Made by a program: the position numbers and the translations under genes
Origin: an uncultured Eubacteriales bacterium
GTDB lineage: Bacteria; Bacillota; Clostridia; Oscillospirales; CAG-272
Direction of reading: 5' to 3'
DNA length: 64,000 nt
Assembly: GCA_905205065.1 (NCBI GenBank)
Contig: CAJLCI010000003.1
Span: 1-64,000 of the forward strand
The notes under the pieces: generated by a model
Seen by the model: the letters and a program-made list of their open reading frames with translations, nothing else
Databases searched by the model: none
What the model was told of the DNA's origin: nothing
Part shown: piece after piece, positions 34,820 to 44,411 of the stretch
Layout of the letters: each line of letters begins with the position of its first letter
How positions within the stretch are numbered: the stretch's first letter is position 1

Positions 34820-35707
34820 ATGTGGAAATCTGACAAATGGAAGGAATATGAGCTGTTAGACACGTCCGACGGCGAACGTCTTGAACGCTGGGGTAACTGT
34901 ACTCTTGTCAGACCGGATCCTCAGGTGGTGTGGAAAGACTGCCGGAAAAATCCCATGTGGAATAAGGCTGACGGTATCTACAAAAGGTCGTCTTCAGGCG
35001 GGGGCGGATGGAAAAGCCGTGGAAGACTTAAACAGGAATGGTATATTTCATACGATCTTGAAATCGGTAAAAAGCTCACATTTATGATAAAGCCTACCGG
35101 ATTCAAGCACACCGGACTTTTTCCGGAACAAGCCGCAAACTGGGAATGGTTGTCTAATTTGATTCGCAAAAGAACTGAGGCGGGCGGGTCTGTCAAGGTT
35201 TTAAATCTTTTTGCATATACAGGCGGTGCGACGGCTGCGGCCGCAGCTGCCGGAGCATCGGTATGTCATGTCGATGCCTCGCGCGGAATGGTAATGCAGG
35301 CAAAGGAAAACGCAAGACTCAGCGGACTTGAAGACTCTCCTATAAGATACATTGTTGACGACTGCAAAAAATTTGTAGAACGGGAAATCAGGCGCGGAAA
35401 CAGATACGATGCTATAATTATGGATCCGCCTTCATATGGAAGAGGACCTTCAGGAGAGGTTTGGAAGCTTGAAGACAATATTGACAGTTTTATTAAACTT
35501 GCCTCACAAGTAATATCCGATAATCCGCTGTTTTTTTTAGTTAATTCATATACAGCAGGACTCTCTCCGTCTGTAATAAAATATATAATTGACACGACGG
35601 ATAAGCTTAACGGAGGAACATCTATGGCCGATGAGCTCGGACTTCCAGTAACCGAAACAAAGCTCATACTTCCCTGCGGCTCTGCTGTTCGTTGGCAGAT
35701 AAACTAA
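34820..35707 (+). CDS. Class I SAM-dependent methyltransferase (RlmI/RlmK-like)
   Basis: About 295 residues. A small N-terminal domain (KEYELLDTSDGERLERWG, VRPDPQVVW) precedes a Rossmann methyltransferase. The latter has motif I LNLFAYTGGATAAAAAAGA, the acidic motif II VCHVDASRGMVMQAKENA and the catalytic DPPSYGRG of N- or C-nucleotide methyltransferases. Relatives modify rRNA; the target here is unknown. The start is uncertain: TTG 34793 lies before the GAAAGG site, ATT 34808 has ideal spacing, and ATG 34820 matches the usual family start. The third is used. Confidence 0.82.
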   Translation: MWKSDKWKEYELLDTSDGERLERWGNCTLVRPDPQVVWKDCRKNPMWNKADGIYKRSSSGGGGWKSRGRLKQEWYISYDLEIGKKLTFMIKPTGFKHTGLFPEQAANWEWLSNLIRKRTEAGGSVKVLNLFAYTGGATAAAAAAGASVCHVDASRGMVMQAKENARLSGLEDSPIRYIVDDCKKFVEREIRRGNRYDAIIMDPPSYGRGPSGEVWKLEDNIDSFIKLASQVISDNPLFFLVNSYTAGLSPSVIKYIIDTTDKLNGGTSMADELGLPVTETKLILPCGSAVRWQIN

Positions 35708-35910
35708 ACTATGTGTAAGACGATGATTAAAGCGGCAGAAAAACAAGTACAAAAGAAATTTTTTCATACTGTTTTTGATGTACATCCAAAGGATTTTCTA
35801 TCAGATAAAGACTTATGTCTTACGGCCGCTTGAAATAATCGAAATTTTACCTAATATGCGGGTATGAAACCGCTTAAAGTCTAATGTATATACGAAAGGT
35901 ATGGTCAAAA

Positions 35911-36807
35911 TTGAGAGATAAAGGAACACCATTTATTCATACGGAAAATTTGTGGTTTTCCTACAACGGAGACGAAGACACGGAAAGAATTCCGATAATA
36001 CGCGGCATCAGCATCGATATTGAGGAAGGATCTTTTGTTGCAATACTCGGACATAACGGATCCGGAAAATCAACCTTTGCAAAACTCTTAAATATGATTC
36101 TTACTCCAGACAGCGGAAAAATCTGCATAGACGGCAAAGATATTACAGACGGAGAGCTTTCCGAAGAAGAAATTATGGAGCTACGGAGAAATATCGGAAT
36201 GGTTTTTCAAAACCCCGATAATCAGCTTGTCGCGACTATTGTTGAAGAAGATGTCGCTTTCGGTCCGGAAAATATGGGAATACCCCCTGCAGAAATAAGA
36301 GAACGTGTCGATAATGCTCTCAAAACCGTTGCAATGACCGAATTTGCCCGCCATTCTCCGCATCAGCTTTCGGGCGGACAAAAGCAGCGGGTCGCGATTG
36401 CCGGAGTCATCGCAATGATGCCAAAGTGCATAATCTTTGATGAAGCTACCGCGATGCTTGATCCCGCTGGACGAAGTGAAGTAATGCGCACTATACGGAC
36501 GCTGAACAAAGATCAGGGAATCACAGTTATTCATATTACGCATAACATGAATGAAGCTATTGAGGCAGACCGTGTTATTGTTATAAACGACGGGACTGTA
36601 TTTCTCGATGACAAACCTGCAAAGGTATTTTCTAATGTTGAAGAGCTGCAAAGAATCGGACTTGATGTACCGCAGGTTACAGAACTGATATTCGAGTTGA
36701 AAAAATGCGGTTTTGAATCACACCGCCATCCTTTGCCGAATGAAATTATTTTCGAGGGCGACGGAGCGAAAGCAATTGCGGACATTCTGGCGGAAAATCA
36801 AGTATAA
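35911..36807 (+). CDS. ecfA1: ECF transporter ATPase subunit A1
   Basis: One of the two ABC ATPases of an energy-coupling-factor vitamin and metal importer. Motifs are GHNGSGKSTFAKLLN (Walker A), the Q-loop GMVFQNPDNQLVATIVEEDVA, signature LSGGQKQRVAIAG, Walker B CIIFDEATAML and H-loop THNMNEA. The C-terminal region after residue 230 (GLDVPQVTELIFEL) is typical of EcfA. An upstream in-frame ATG at 35884 precedes the GAAAGG site, so the TTG at 35911 is preferred. Adjacent ecfA2 and ecfT complete the module; no S-component is in the window, so it probably serves several substrates. Confidence 0.95.
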   Translation: MRDKGTPFIHTENLWFSYNGDEDTERIPIIRGISIDIEEGSFVAILGHNGSGKSTFAKLLNMILTPDSGKICIDGKDITDGELSEEEIMELRRNIGMVFQNPDNQLVATIVEEDVAFGPENMGIPPAEIRERVDNALKTVAMTEFARHSPHQLSGGQKQRVAIAGVIAMMPKCIIFDEATAMLDPAGRSEVMRTIRTLNKDQGITVIHITHNMNEAIEADRVIVINDGTVFLDDKPAKVFSNVEELQRIGLDVPQVTELIFELKKCGFESHRHPLPNEIIFEGDGAKAIADILAENQV

Positions 36808-36854
36808 AAACACATATAGAATAAAGTACGCCCCGATAGATTTGAGGATTGGTT

Positions 36855-37718
36855 ATGACAGGACTTGAATTTAAAAACATATCTTATATTTACAGTACCG
36901 GAACTCCATTCGAGAAGAAAGCTCTTGATGATGTAAGCATATCATTTAAGGGCGGCTGTATTACAGGACTTATAGGGCATACCGGCTCCGGAAAATCCAC
37001 TCTTGTACAGCTCGCTAACGGGCTACTAAAGCCGGCAAGCGGTCAGGTTCTGCTTGACGGACATGACATATGGGAAAATCCCAAGGAAATCAGATCCGTG
37101 CGTTTCAGAGTAGGACTTGTATTTCAATATCCGGAATATCAGCTTTTTGAGGAATCTGTATATAAGGATATTGCATTCGGACCAAAAAACATGGGGCTTG
37201 ACGAAACCGAGATACGAAAACGTGTATACGCGGCTATAAAATTCGTGGGAATAAGTGAGAACATGCTTGAAAAGTCTCCGTTCGACCTGTCCGGCGGTCA
37301 GAAACGCAGGGTAGCCATCGCTGGAATTATAGCAATGGAGCCGGAGGTGTTGATTCTTGATGAACCAGCTGCAGGTCTCGATCCTATGGGACGTGAAGAA
37401 ATACTCGGCGGTGTACGTTCGTATCAGAGAGAGAGAGGTTCAACGGTCATTATCGTAAGCCACAGCATGGAGGATATGGCAAGATACGCCGACAGAATTG
37501 TGGTGATGAACCGGTCAAAACTATACAAGGAAGGAAGCTGTTCGGAAATTTTCAGCGATGCGTCCTCTCTTATTTCTGTCGGTCTTGATATACCTCAGAT
37601 TACACGCGTCATGGAAAATCTGCGAAACACCGGAATACCGGTAAAAGAAGGCATTTTTACGGTAGATGAGGCAAAAGAAGAGATTATGCGTATTTACCGT
37701 TTAAAAAACAAGTCCTGA
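36855..37718 (+). CDS. ecfA2: ECF transporter ATPase subunit A2
   Basis: Second ATPase of the ECF module, 287 residues. It has GHTGSGKSTLVQLANGLL, the Q-loop GLVFQYPEYQLFEESVYKDIAFGP that distinguishes EcfA2, signature DLSGGQKRRVAIAGI, Walker B VLILDEPAAGLDPMGR and H-loop SHSMEDMARYADR. It forms a heterodimer with EcfA1. ATG 36855 is seven bases after GAGG; a TTG at 36849 is less likely. Confidence 0.95.
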   Translation: MTGLEFKNISYIYSTGTPFEKKALDDVSISFKGGCITGLIGHTGSGKSTLVQLANGLLKPASGQVLLDGHDIWENPKEIRSVRFRVGLVFQYPEYQLFEESVYKDIAFGPKNMGLDETEIRKRVYAAIKFVGISENMLEKSPFDLSGGQKRRVAIAGIIAMEPEVLILDEPAAGLDPMGREEILGGVRSYQRERGSTVIIVSHSMEDMARYADRIVVMNRSKLYKEGSCSEIFSDASSLISVGLDIPQITRVMENLRNTGIPVKEGIFTVDEAKEEIMRIYRLKNKS

Positions 37719-37764
37719 CATCTATTATCCTAATTTGATTTTTGTTATGAGGTTATAATTCAAT

Positions 37765-38595
37765 ATGCTATCAGATATTACGCTCGGTCAGTTTTTTCCC
37801 GGAAAATCCCTGCTGCACAGACTCGATCCGAGAATCAAAATTATCATCGCCGTTATATATATTGTCGGGATATTTCTTGCGGACAGCATAAGCGGTTTTT
37901 TACTTATAACGGTATTTACCCTGGCTTTGATTTTTATAAGCAGAATATCGTTTAAAACTATTGCCAAAGGTATGAAGCCGCTCCTATATATAATTATTTT
38001 TACAGTTATAGTAAACATTTTCTGGTCAAAAGGAGAACATCTTCTTTTTGAATTGGGCTTTATACATATATACGCTGAGGGACTTCTGCTCGCCCTGCTT
38101 GTAACGCTTCGAATCGCCGCTCTTCTTACCGGCACAAGCCTGATACTGACCTATACCACATCGCCTACCGCTCTTACCGACGGTATTGAAAAGCTGTTAT
38201 CTCCGCTTAAATATCTTCATGTTCCGGTGCATGACTTTGCTATGATGATGACAATTGCCCTAAGATTTGTTCCGACTCTTATAGAAGAGACAGACCGGAT
38301 TATGAACGCGCAAAGAGCTCGCGGCGTTGACTTTTCTCACGGTAATATTATCGACAGAGCGAAAGCGTTAATCCCGGTTCTGATTCCGCTATTTCTCTCG
38401 GCTGTCAGGCGGGCCGGAGATCTTGCAACAGCGATGGAATGCCGCTGCTATCACGGCGGAGACGGACGCACCAGAATGAACAATACAAAGCCTGTCTTTA
38501 CCGACTATGCTGTTTTAGCGGTTTTTATCATGTTTTGCATCTTAGTGGTTCTTGCCGGCCATTACTTTCCGATTTATCAGGCAGCTCAGCTGTAA
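37765..38595 (+). CDS. ecfT: ECF transporter transmembrane subunit T
   Basis: Membrane scaffold that couples the ATPases to exchangeable S-components. The 276-residue protein has about five to six hydrophobic helices and the two coupling-helix motifs expected of EcfT: NAQRARGVDFSHG and AMECRCYHGGDGRTR. It starts TLGQFFPGKSLLHRLDPRIKI, the usual EcfT N-terminus. Gene order ecfA1-ecfA2-ecfT-truA is that of most Firmicutes, though here it follows ruvB rather than the ribosomal protein cluster. Confidence 0.94.
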   Translation: MLSDITLGQFFPGKSLLHRLDPRIKIIIAVIYIVGIFLADSISGFLLITVFTLALIFISRISFKTIAKGMKPLLYIIIFTVIVNIFWSKGEHLLFELGFIHIYAEGLLLALLVTLRIAALLTGTSLILTYTTSPTALTDGIEKLLSPLKYLHVPVHDFAMMMTIALRFVPTLIEETDRIMNAQRARGVDFSHGNIIDRAKALIPVLIPLFLSAVRRAGDLATAMECRCYHGGDGRTRMNNTKPVFTDYAVLAVFIMFCILVVLAGHYFPIYQAAQL

Positions 38596-38675
38596 GACGA
38601 ATAAAAGTAAAAAATATAAATTAAACAAATTCGGAACCGTATAAAATTATAAATTATATGAAAGGTTACGGTAGT

Positions 38676-39416
38676 GTGAAGCTGCTTTTGAAAATTTCTT
38701 ATCTCGGAAGTGCATACAACGGCTGGCAGGTACAGAAAGACCGGAAAACCGTGCAAAAGACTATGCAGGATGCAGTAGAGACAGCATTCGGAAAAAGGTT
38801 TCCCATTACGGGGTGCAGCCGAACCGACAGCGGAGTACATGCGAATATGTTTTGCTGTACTGTAGAATTTGGCGATATCAGGACAAGTATTCCCATAGAA
38901 AAAATTCCTGTCATATTAAGTAGACTTTTGCCGGATGATATATCGGTTTACGATGCATGCAGAGTACCTGACAGCTTTCATCCAAGATACGATGCAACCG
39001 GTAAAGAGTACATATATCTTATCTGGAACGGAGCGGTTAAAAATCCTTTTCTTACAGAACGGGCTATGTTTTATCCGAAACCTCTTGATGTCAATTTAAT
39101 GAACGAAGCGGCACGCTGTTTCTTAGGTAAACATAATTTTGCATCTTTTATGTCCTCCGGATCCAAGATTACAGACACGATACGAAGGATTGATACGTCA
39201 AGGGTAGAAAGAGAAGGAGATAAGATTATGTTTACCATTGCCGGAAATGGTTTTCTCTATAATATGGTCAGAATTATGGCGGGAACACTTATAGAGGCCG
39301 GCAGCGGAAAGATTGCTCCGAACGATGTCTCTGAAATTATAAGAGCATGCAATCGCAAAAAGGCAGGAGCGACAGCTCCGTCATGCGGCTTGTATTTAAA
39401 CAGAGTATTTTACTGA
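38676..39416 (+). CDS. truA: tRNA pseudouridine(38-40) synthase TruA
   Basis: Isomerises uridines 38-40 of the tRNA anticodon arm. About 246 residues with ISYLGSAYNGWQVQKD, the catalytic Asp in GCSRTDSGVHA, FHPRYDATGKEYIY, NFASFMSSGSKI and the C-terminal GNGFLYNMVRIMAGTLIEAG. An in-frame ATG at 38658 overlaps the GAAAGG ribosome site, so the GTG at 38676, ten bases after it, is taken as start. Confidence 0.95.
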   Translation: MKLLLKISYLGSAYNGWQVQKDRKTVQKTMQDAVETAFGKRFPITGCSRTDSGVHANMFCCTVEFGDIRTSIPIEKIPVILSRLLPDDISVYDACRVPDSFHPRYDATGKEYIYLIWNGAVKNPFLTERAMFYPKPLDVNLMNEAARCFLGKHNFASFMSSGSKITDTIRRIDTSRVEREGDKIMFTIAGNGFLYNMVRIMAGTLIEAGSGKIAPNDVSEIIRACNRKKAGATAPSCGLYLNRVFY

Positions 39417-39568
39417 CCAAAATATTTTATTTTGTACTTGTTGTCAATACTATTTATATTCTCGATAAAATAACGATGTTCTGATTAAAACGGCTATAGC
39501 TACTATGTAAAAAATGTTTTCTCCCAAAGAAAGTAAAATTTTTGCGGACAAAGGCCAGGTCAAGTAAT

Positions 39569-41170
39569 ATGAGTTCAGAAAAAAAAAGCGAATTCCAAAA
39601 TGAAAATAATAAAATAAAGGCAAGGGCTTCAAGCGAAAATAAGAACAGAGATTCTTTTGATTTAAAAAAAGAAAAAAACGAAAAAAAGCTATATTCCCAA
39701 AGCGATTCAAAGGATAAACACAGCCGCCGTAAAACACACCGTATAAAAACATCGAAAGCTCAGCAAATTAAAAAGTCGCTCGACGAATCACTCGAAAGAG
39801 AAGCCAAGGAAAAACTTGAAGCTGTCGAAGCCGGTGTAAATCCGTATTTTATTGAACTGTCCAAACGTTGCCGTACTGCCAAAATAGTATGCGCGATTAT
39901 TCTTGCGCTGTTTTCGATTGTTATGCTCGGGTCTTTCAGAGATGATATAACCGCGGAAAATCTCCAGTATCTTTTAAGAGACTTAAACGTCACAGGCACG
40001 GTGTATTCCAGCACCTCTTCGGCAACAATTTCGTATAATACGGATACTGAAGCTGTTTTCTGCGTGTTTCGAGGAAATATTGCCATGTCAAACCGCGAAA
40101 GCTTTGTATTGTTTTCAAATAACGGAAGTAAAATTTTCAGCGAAAGTCATAACTATAAAAACCCATCCGTTACAGGTTCGGAAGCTCTGCTAATATCATA
40201 TGACCTTGGCGGTACATCCTATGCCGTTTACAATTCTCTCGGTAAAATTTCGGGAGAATCCACCGCATATCCGATTTCCTCGGCGTCCGCGGCAGAAAAC
40301 GGCAGCTATGCTGTCATGACAAGAAGTGCTGAATATCGTACCGTAATATATGTTTACAATTCAAATAAAGAAAATATTGCGCAAATTATGAAAGACAAGT
40401 TAGCCCTTGGAATGGGGTTCAGCAAAGACGGTGACTGCATTTTTGTTATTTCGGTGTACAATGATGACGGAGCTATAAGCGGCGAGATCTCTGTATATAA
40501 TCCCAAATCGGGAAATGAGCTGTTTACCATAACAATTGATGAAGAAATTCCAATATATGCCGCATTCAATGAAGCCGGTGATCTTAAGGTGGCAACAGAT
40601 AAGTGCTTTTGTATTTACAGCAGTTCGGGGGAACTTATTTCCACGTATTCCTATGAAAACCGCACGCCTCAGACCGTTTGCATCGGAGACAATTATTTTG
40701 CAGCTGTTTTTTCTTCAAGCTATATAAGCAATGAAAGCGATATTGTCGTAATTGACGATAAAGGAAAAACCGCGCTTACCTATTCCACAGACGGCGCAGT
40801 TAAAAAAATTAAAATTTCAGATGACAGAATTTATTTTTTATCTTCGGATAAGATAATATGTATAAATCCAAAGAATCTGGAGGTTCTCCATTTTAAATAT
40901 GATGGAAATCCATGCGACATTAATGTGTCAGGCGATATAATCTTTGTTTCATATTATTCACATACTCTTTCATATTATTTGTCAGAAGTATTTGACAGCG
41001 AAAATTCATCCACTGCAAATGCAGGAAACGAAACCTCTGAAATAACATCAGCGGTATCAGTTACAGACGCTGAGACAGCCGGAACCGAAAGTGAAAGCGT
41101 CAGCGGTGTCCCTGAAACCTCAGAAGTTATTGTTTCAAATATTTCATCCGAAACCGCTTCGGCCGAATAA
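39569..41170 (+). CDS. Membrane-anchored DUF5711-like beta-propeller protein
   Basis: About 533 residues. The first 95 are very basic and disordered (Lys, Ser, Asn, Glu). One membrane segment lies at about 100-120 (IVCAIILALFSIVMLGSF). The outside part, about 320 residues, has repeated short beta-strand blocks (YNTDTEAVFCVFRG, GMGFSKDGDCIFVISVY, AAFNEAGDLKVATDKCFCIY) that look like a six- or seven-bladed propeller. It matches the DUF5711 family of Firmicutes. A Ser/Thr/Glu-rich tail ends the protein. It begins a run with cvpA, clpE and a pseudo-P-type ATPase. Function unknown. Confidence 0.75.
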   Translation: MSSEKKSEFQNENNKIKARASSENKNRDSFDLKKEKNEKKLYSQSDSKDKHSRRKTHRIKTSKAQQIKKSLDESLEREAKEKLEAVEAGVNPYFIELSKRCRTAKIVCAIILALFSIVMLGSFRDDITAENLQYLLRDLNVTGTVYSSTSSATISYNTDTEAVFCVFRGNIAMSNRESFVLFSNNGSKIFSESHNYKNPSVTGSEALLISYDLGGTSYAVYNSLGKISGESTAYPISSASAAENGSYAVMTRSAEYRTVIYVYNSNKENIAQIMKDKLALGMGFSKDGDCIFVISVYNDDGAISGEISVYNPKSGNELFTITIDEEIPIYAAFNEAGDLKVATDKCFCIYSSSGELISTYSYENRTPQTVCIGDNYFAAVFSSSYISNESDIVVIDDKGKTALTYSTDGAVKKIKISDDRIYFLSSDKIICINPKNLEVLHFKYDGNPCDINVSGDIIFVSYYSHTLSYYLSEVFDSENSSTANAGNETSEITSAVSVTDAETAGTESESVSGVPETSEVIVSNISSETASAE

Positions 41171-41239
41171 ATTAAAACTATCTGTCCGATATATTTTAAA
41201 TTACCGGTACATTTTCAAATTAAAGGAGAGTGACTAAAA

Positions 41240-41932
41240 GTGTCATTAGCTATAGATATTATTCTCGCGGTTATAATTATACTGCCTGTAATACTCGGTA
41301 TAAAAAGAGGCTTTGTCAAAACAGTAATGGGCCTTGTATCTGTACTCATTGCGATATGCGCTTCATATATTCTGACACCGTACCTTTCTCCTTTGTGCAG
41401 GAATAAAATTGTAGAGCCGTATATGAGAACTCCCGTGGAATCTCAGATTGAATCCATGCTTGATGCGTCCGGAGAGACATTTGATACGGAAAGTTTAGAA
41501 AATCTGTCCGAAATTCCCGATGTTGTTAAAAATATCTGCGATACCTTCGGAATAGATATTCAGGATATCAAATCAAACGAAGAAATTGATAAGCAAAGTC
41601 CCGATCAAAGCATTTCTGATCATATTACAGAATTAATTCTTTCAAGGACAGCTTATATCATTGCTTTCATCTCGGTATTTATTGCAGCCGCGATCGTACT
41701 CAGAATAATCACAATCATACTGTGTGCCATATGCAAAATGCCGATTCTAAATAGTATTAATCGAATAGCCGGAGCTGTGTTTGGTTTTTGTTTCGGCGGG
41801 ATTTCCGCATTTGTAATTGCAAAGCTGCTGATTTTGCTTCTTCCCACTCTTGTTTCGGTCAATCCGGAACTGTTTGGAGGAGCGGCAGAACAATCGGTTT
41901 TACTTAAACTTATAGGAAATCTCTTTAACTAA
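41240..41932 (+). CDS. CvpA family membrane protein
   Basis: A 230-residue protein with four or more hydrophobic helices: AIDIILAVIIILPVILGIKRG, the family's FVKTVMGLVSVLIAICASYI, a soluble acidic loop of about 70 residues, and IIAFISVFIAAAIVLRIITII. A GAVFGFCFGGISAFVIAKLL segment follows. CvpA family members in other bacteria affect colicin V export, envelope stress or bile resistance. The start is GTG after AAAGGAG. Twenty-two bases separate it from clpE. Confidence 0.82.
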   Translation: MSLAIDIILAVIIILPVILGIKRGFVKTVMGLVSVLIAICASYILTPYLSPLCRNKIVEPYMRTPVESQIESMLDASGETFDTESLENLSEIPDVVKNICDTFGIDIQDIKSNEEIDKQSPDQSISDHITELILSRTAYIIAFISVFIAAAIVLRIITIILCAICKMPILNSINRIAGAVFGFCFGGISAFVIAKLLILLLPTLVSVNPELFGGAAEQSVLLKLIGNLFN

Positions 41933-41954
41933 ATTCTGAGGGAGAATAATCATA

Positions 41955-44405
41955 ATGATGGAATTGTGTTCAAGATGCAAAAAACGTGTCGCCGTAGTAT
42001 TTGTTACAAGATTTGAAGGAGGAAAAACCCTCAATGAAGGTATTTGCCTGAAATGCGCCAAAGAGCTCGGCATCAAACCAGTAGAATCAATGATCGAAAA
42101 AATGGGGCTGTCTGACGAAGATCTTGACAGAATGGATATGGAGATGGACAGTATGATCAACGGAGAAAACCCAGAAAATGAAAACCTAACAGAAAGCGAT
42201 GACAACGAGGAAGAAACAGATTCAGAAGAAAAAATAGATTCCTCAGAGGAAGATTCAGACGGTACAGATGACACTGATAAAGGAAATGCTCCGGCAATCG
42301 ATTTCCGTAAATTCTTTGCTCCGCTTACCAATTTAGGGGTTCAAAAAAATTCCGACTCGGAAAAAACCGACGGGACAAAAGAAAAATCAGGGACCTCCGG
42401 AGAAAAGAAAAAACAGAAACGCAAATATCTTAATATGTATTGCAGCAATCTTACCGGACTCGCAAAGGAAGGAAAGCTTGACCGGGTAATAGGAAGAGAA
42501 CGCGAGATAGCAAGAACGGTTCAGATTCTTTGCAGACGGCAAAAAAACAACCCCTGCCTGATCGGAGAACCCGGTGTTGGAAAAACCGCCGTGGCCGAGG
42601 CTGTTGCTCAGCTTGTAGTCAGTGAAAACGTCCCGTGGAAGCTTCGGGGAAAAGAAATATTTCTTCTTGATTTGACTTCTCTTGTTGCAGGCACACAGTT
42701 TCGCGGCCAGTTTGAAAGCCGGATGAAAGGCCTGATTGATGAAATCAGAGCAAATGGAAATATTGTTCTTGTAATTGATGAAATTCATATGATAGCCGGA
42801 ACAGGAAATGCAGAAGGCGGAATGAACGCTGCCAATATTCTCAAGCCCGCACTGTCAAAGGGTGAAATTCAGGTTATCGGCGCCACAACACTGAATGAGT
42901 ACAGAAAATATATTGAAAGCGATTCCGCTCTTGAAAGAAGATTCCAGCCGATTGTTTTGGAAGAACCGTCAATAGAGGACTCGACATCAATTTTGCTTGG
43001 AATCAAGAACTATTATGAAAGGTTTCATGGAATCAATATTCCCGATGAGACTGTATCCGCAGCCGTAAGACTTTCGGAACGATATATAACGGATCGTTTT
43101 CTGCCGGATAAAGCCATTGATCTGCTTGACGAGGCTTCATCGAATCTCGCGTTAAATTCTTCTGTTATTAAGGATGTAGAACTTCTTGCAGAAGATCTCG
43201 GAAAGCTAAAGTCAGAGCGCGAGGCTCTTGAACTTGAGGCAGCGGAAACGACAGACAATACAGCCGATGAGAAATATCGTCGGATTGCGGACATGAGAAC
43301 AAAAGAGATCGGAATGGAAGCTCGGTTTAAAGAACTCTCCGCAGAACGCGACAAAATCAGTCTTTCTGTCGATGATCTTGCAAAAGTGGTTGAAATCTGG
43401 ACTGGTGTTCCGGCCAGCTCAATTACCGAACATGAATTTGCCCGTATTGACACGCTTGGACAGCGCCTTAGAGAGCATATCATCGGACAGGATAAAGCCG
43501 TCGATGCAGTTGTACGCGCAATAAAACGCAGCCGCGCTGGGGTATCCTCAAAACGCAAGCCTGTATCCTTTATCTTTGCCGGAAGCACAGGCGTAGGAAA
43601 AACAGAGCTTGTCAAATGCCTGGCCGCAGATTTATTCAATTCACCTGAAACTCTCATACGCCTTGATATGTCCGAATTTATGGAAAAACATTCGGTTTCC
43701 AGAATAATCGGATCGCCTCCCGGATATGTAGGATATGACGACGCAGGACAGCTCACGGAAAAAATACGCCGTAAACCGTACTCGGTTGTTTTATTTGACG
43801 AGATTGAAAAAGCTCACCCTAATGTATTAAATATTTTGCTTCAGATACTTGATGAAGGAAGAGTTACAGATGCGCACGGAAAAATAGTCGGTTTTGAAAA
43901 TACCGTTATAATAATGACTACCAATGCCGGAGCGAGTATGGCCTCGAATACTCCGGGATTCGGAGCAACCGCATATGAGCAGGAAAGCGACAGAACGCTC
44001 AAAGCGCTTGGAGAGTTTCTTCGTCCCGAATTTATCAACCGCGTAGATGAAATCGTTACTTTCCGGTCTCTTGAAAAAGAAGATTTTGTTAAAATATCAG
44101 GTCTTATGCTTGCTGAACTTAAGGAAACACTTGCGGTCAAGAGAATTTCCGTTGAATGGACGTCCGAAGCTCAGGCCTTTATCGCTGAAAAGTCTTTTTC
44201 ACGTCGTTTCGGAGCGCGGAATATGCGCAGATATGTCCAGACACATGTCGAAGATGAAATTGCAGACTTGATTATCAAAAACTATAACTATGTTATTAAG
44301 AGCGTAAAAATTGATGCTCCTGACGAAAATAACTCAGAAAAGCTTCACATTATGCTTGAATATGATTATCCCGCTCTTTCTTCCGCCGAAGAAAGTAAAA
44401 AATGA
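41955..44405 (+). CDS. clpE: ClpE-type ATP-dependent unfoldase (HSP100)
   Basis: Hexameric AAA+ unfoldase that normally feeds ClpP or disaggregates proteins. The 816-residue protein lacks the Clp N domain. It begins instead with a four-Cys zinc finger (Cys5, Cys8, Cys31, Cys34) and an acidic linker, the hallmark of ClpE. AAA-1 has GEPGVGKTAVAEAVA and VLVIDEIHMIAG; the middle domain is short and charged. AAA-2 has FAGSTGVGKTELVKCLA, SRIIGSPPGYVGYDDAG and VVLFDEIEKAHPNVLN. A PGFG motif at the ClpP-loop position (NTPGFGA) replaces the usual [VIL]GF, so ClpP docking is plausible. No CtsR operator was seen. Start ATG after GGGAG. Confidence 0.9.
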   Translation: MMELCSRCKKRVAVVFVTRFEGGKTLNEGICLKCAKELGIKPVESMIEKMGLSDEDLDRMDMEMDSMINGENPENENLTESDDNEEETDSEEKIDSSEEDSDGTDDTDKGNAPAIDFRKFFAPLTNLGVQKNSDSEKTDGTKEKSGTSGEKKKQKRKYLNMYCSNLTGLAKEGKLDRVIGREREIARTVQILCRRQKNNPCLIGEPGVGKTAVAEAVAQLVVSENVPWKLRGKEIFLLDLTSLVAGTQFRGQFESRMKGLIDEIRANGNIVLVIDEIHMIAGTGNAEGGMNAANILKPALSKGEIQVIGATTLNEYRKYIESDSALERRFQPIVLEEPSIEDSTSILLGIKNYYERFHGINIPDETVSAAVRLSERYITDRFLPDKAIDLLDEASSNLALNSSVIKDVELLAEDLGKLKSEREALELEAAETTDNTADEKYRRIADMRTKEIGMEARFKELSAERDKISLSVDDLAKVVEIWTGVPASSITEHEFARIDTLGQRLREHIIGQDKAVDAVVRAIKRSRAGVSSKRKPVSFIFAGSTGVGKTELVKCLAADLFNSPETLIRLDMSEFMEKHSVSRIIGSPPGYVGYDDAGQLTEKIRRKPYSVVLFDEIEKAHPNVLNILLQILDEGRVTDAHGKIVGFENTVIIMTTNAGASMASNTPGFGATAYEQESDRTLKALGEFLRPEFINRVDEIVTFRSLEKEDFVKISGLMLAELKETLAVKRISVEWTSEAQAFIAEKSFSRRFGARNMRRYVQTHVEDEIADLIIKNYNYVIKSVKIDAPDENNSEKLHIMLEYDYPALSSAEESKK

Positions 44406-44411
44406 TGCCCT

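Noticed and set aside
35708..35910. Riboswitch or small gene before ecfA1
   Set aside because: A short inverted GTAAGAC/GTCTTAC pair and a 22-codon frame are present, but there is no known aptamer pattern or ribosome site.
41900..43756. Long minus-strand open frames over clpE and its neighbours
   Set aside because: Serine/arginine-rich shadows of the real coding frames, without ribosome sites or domains.
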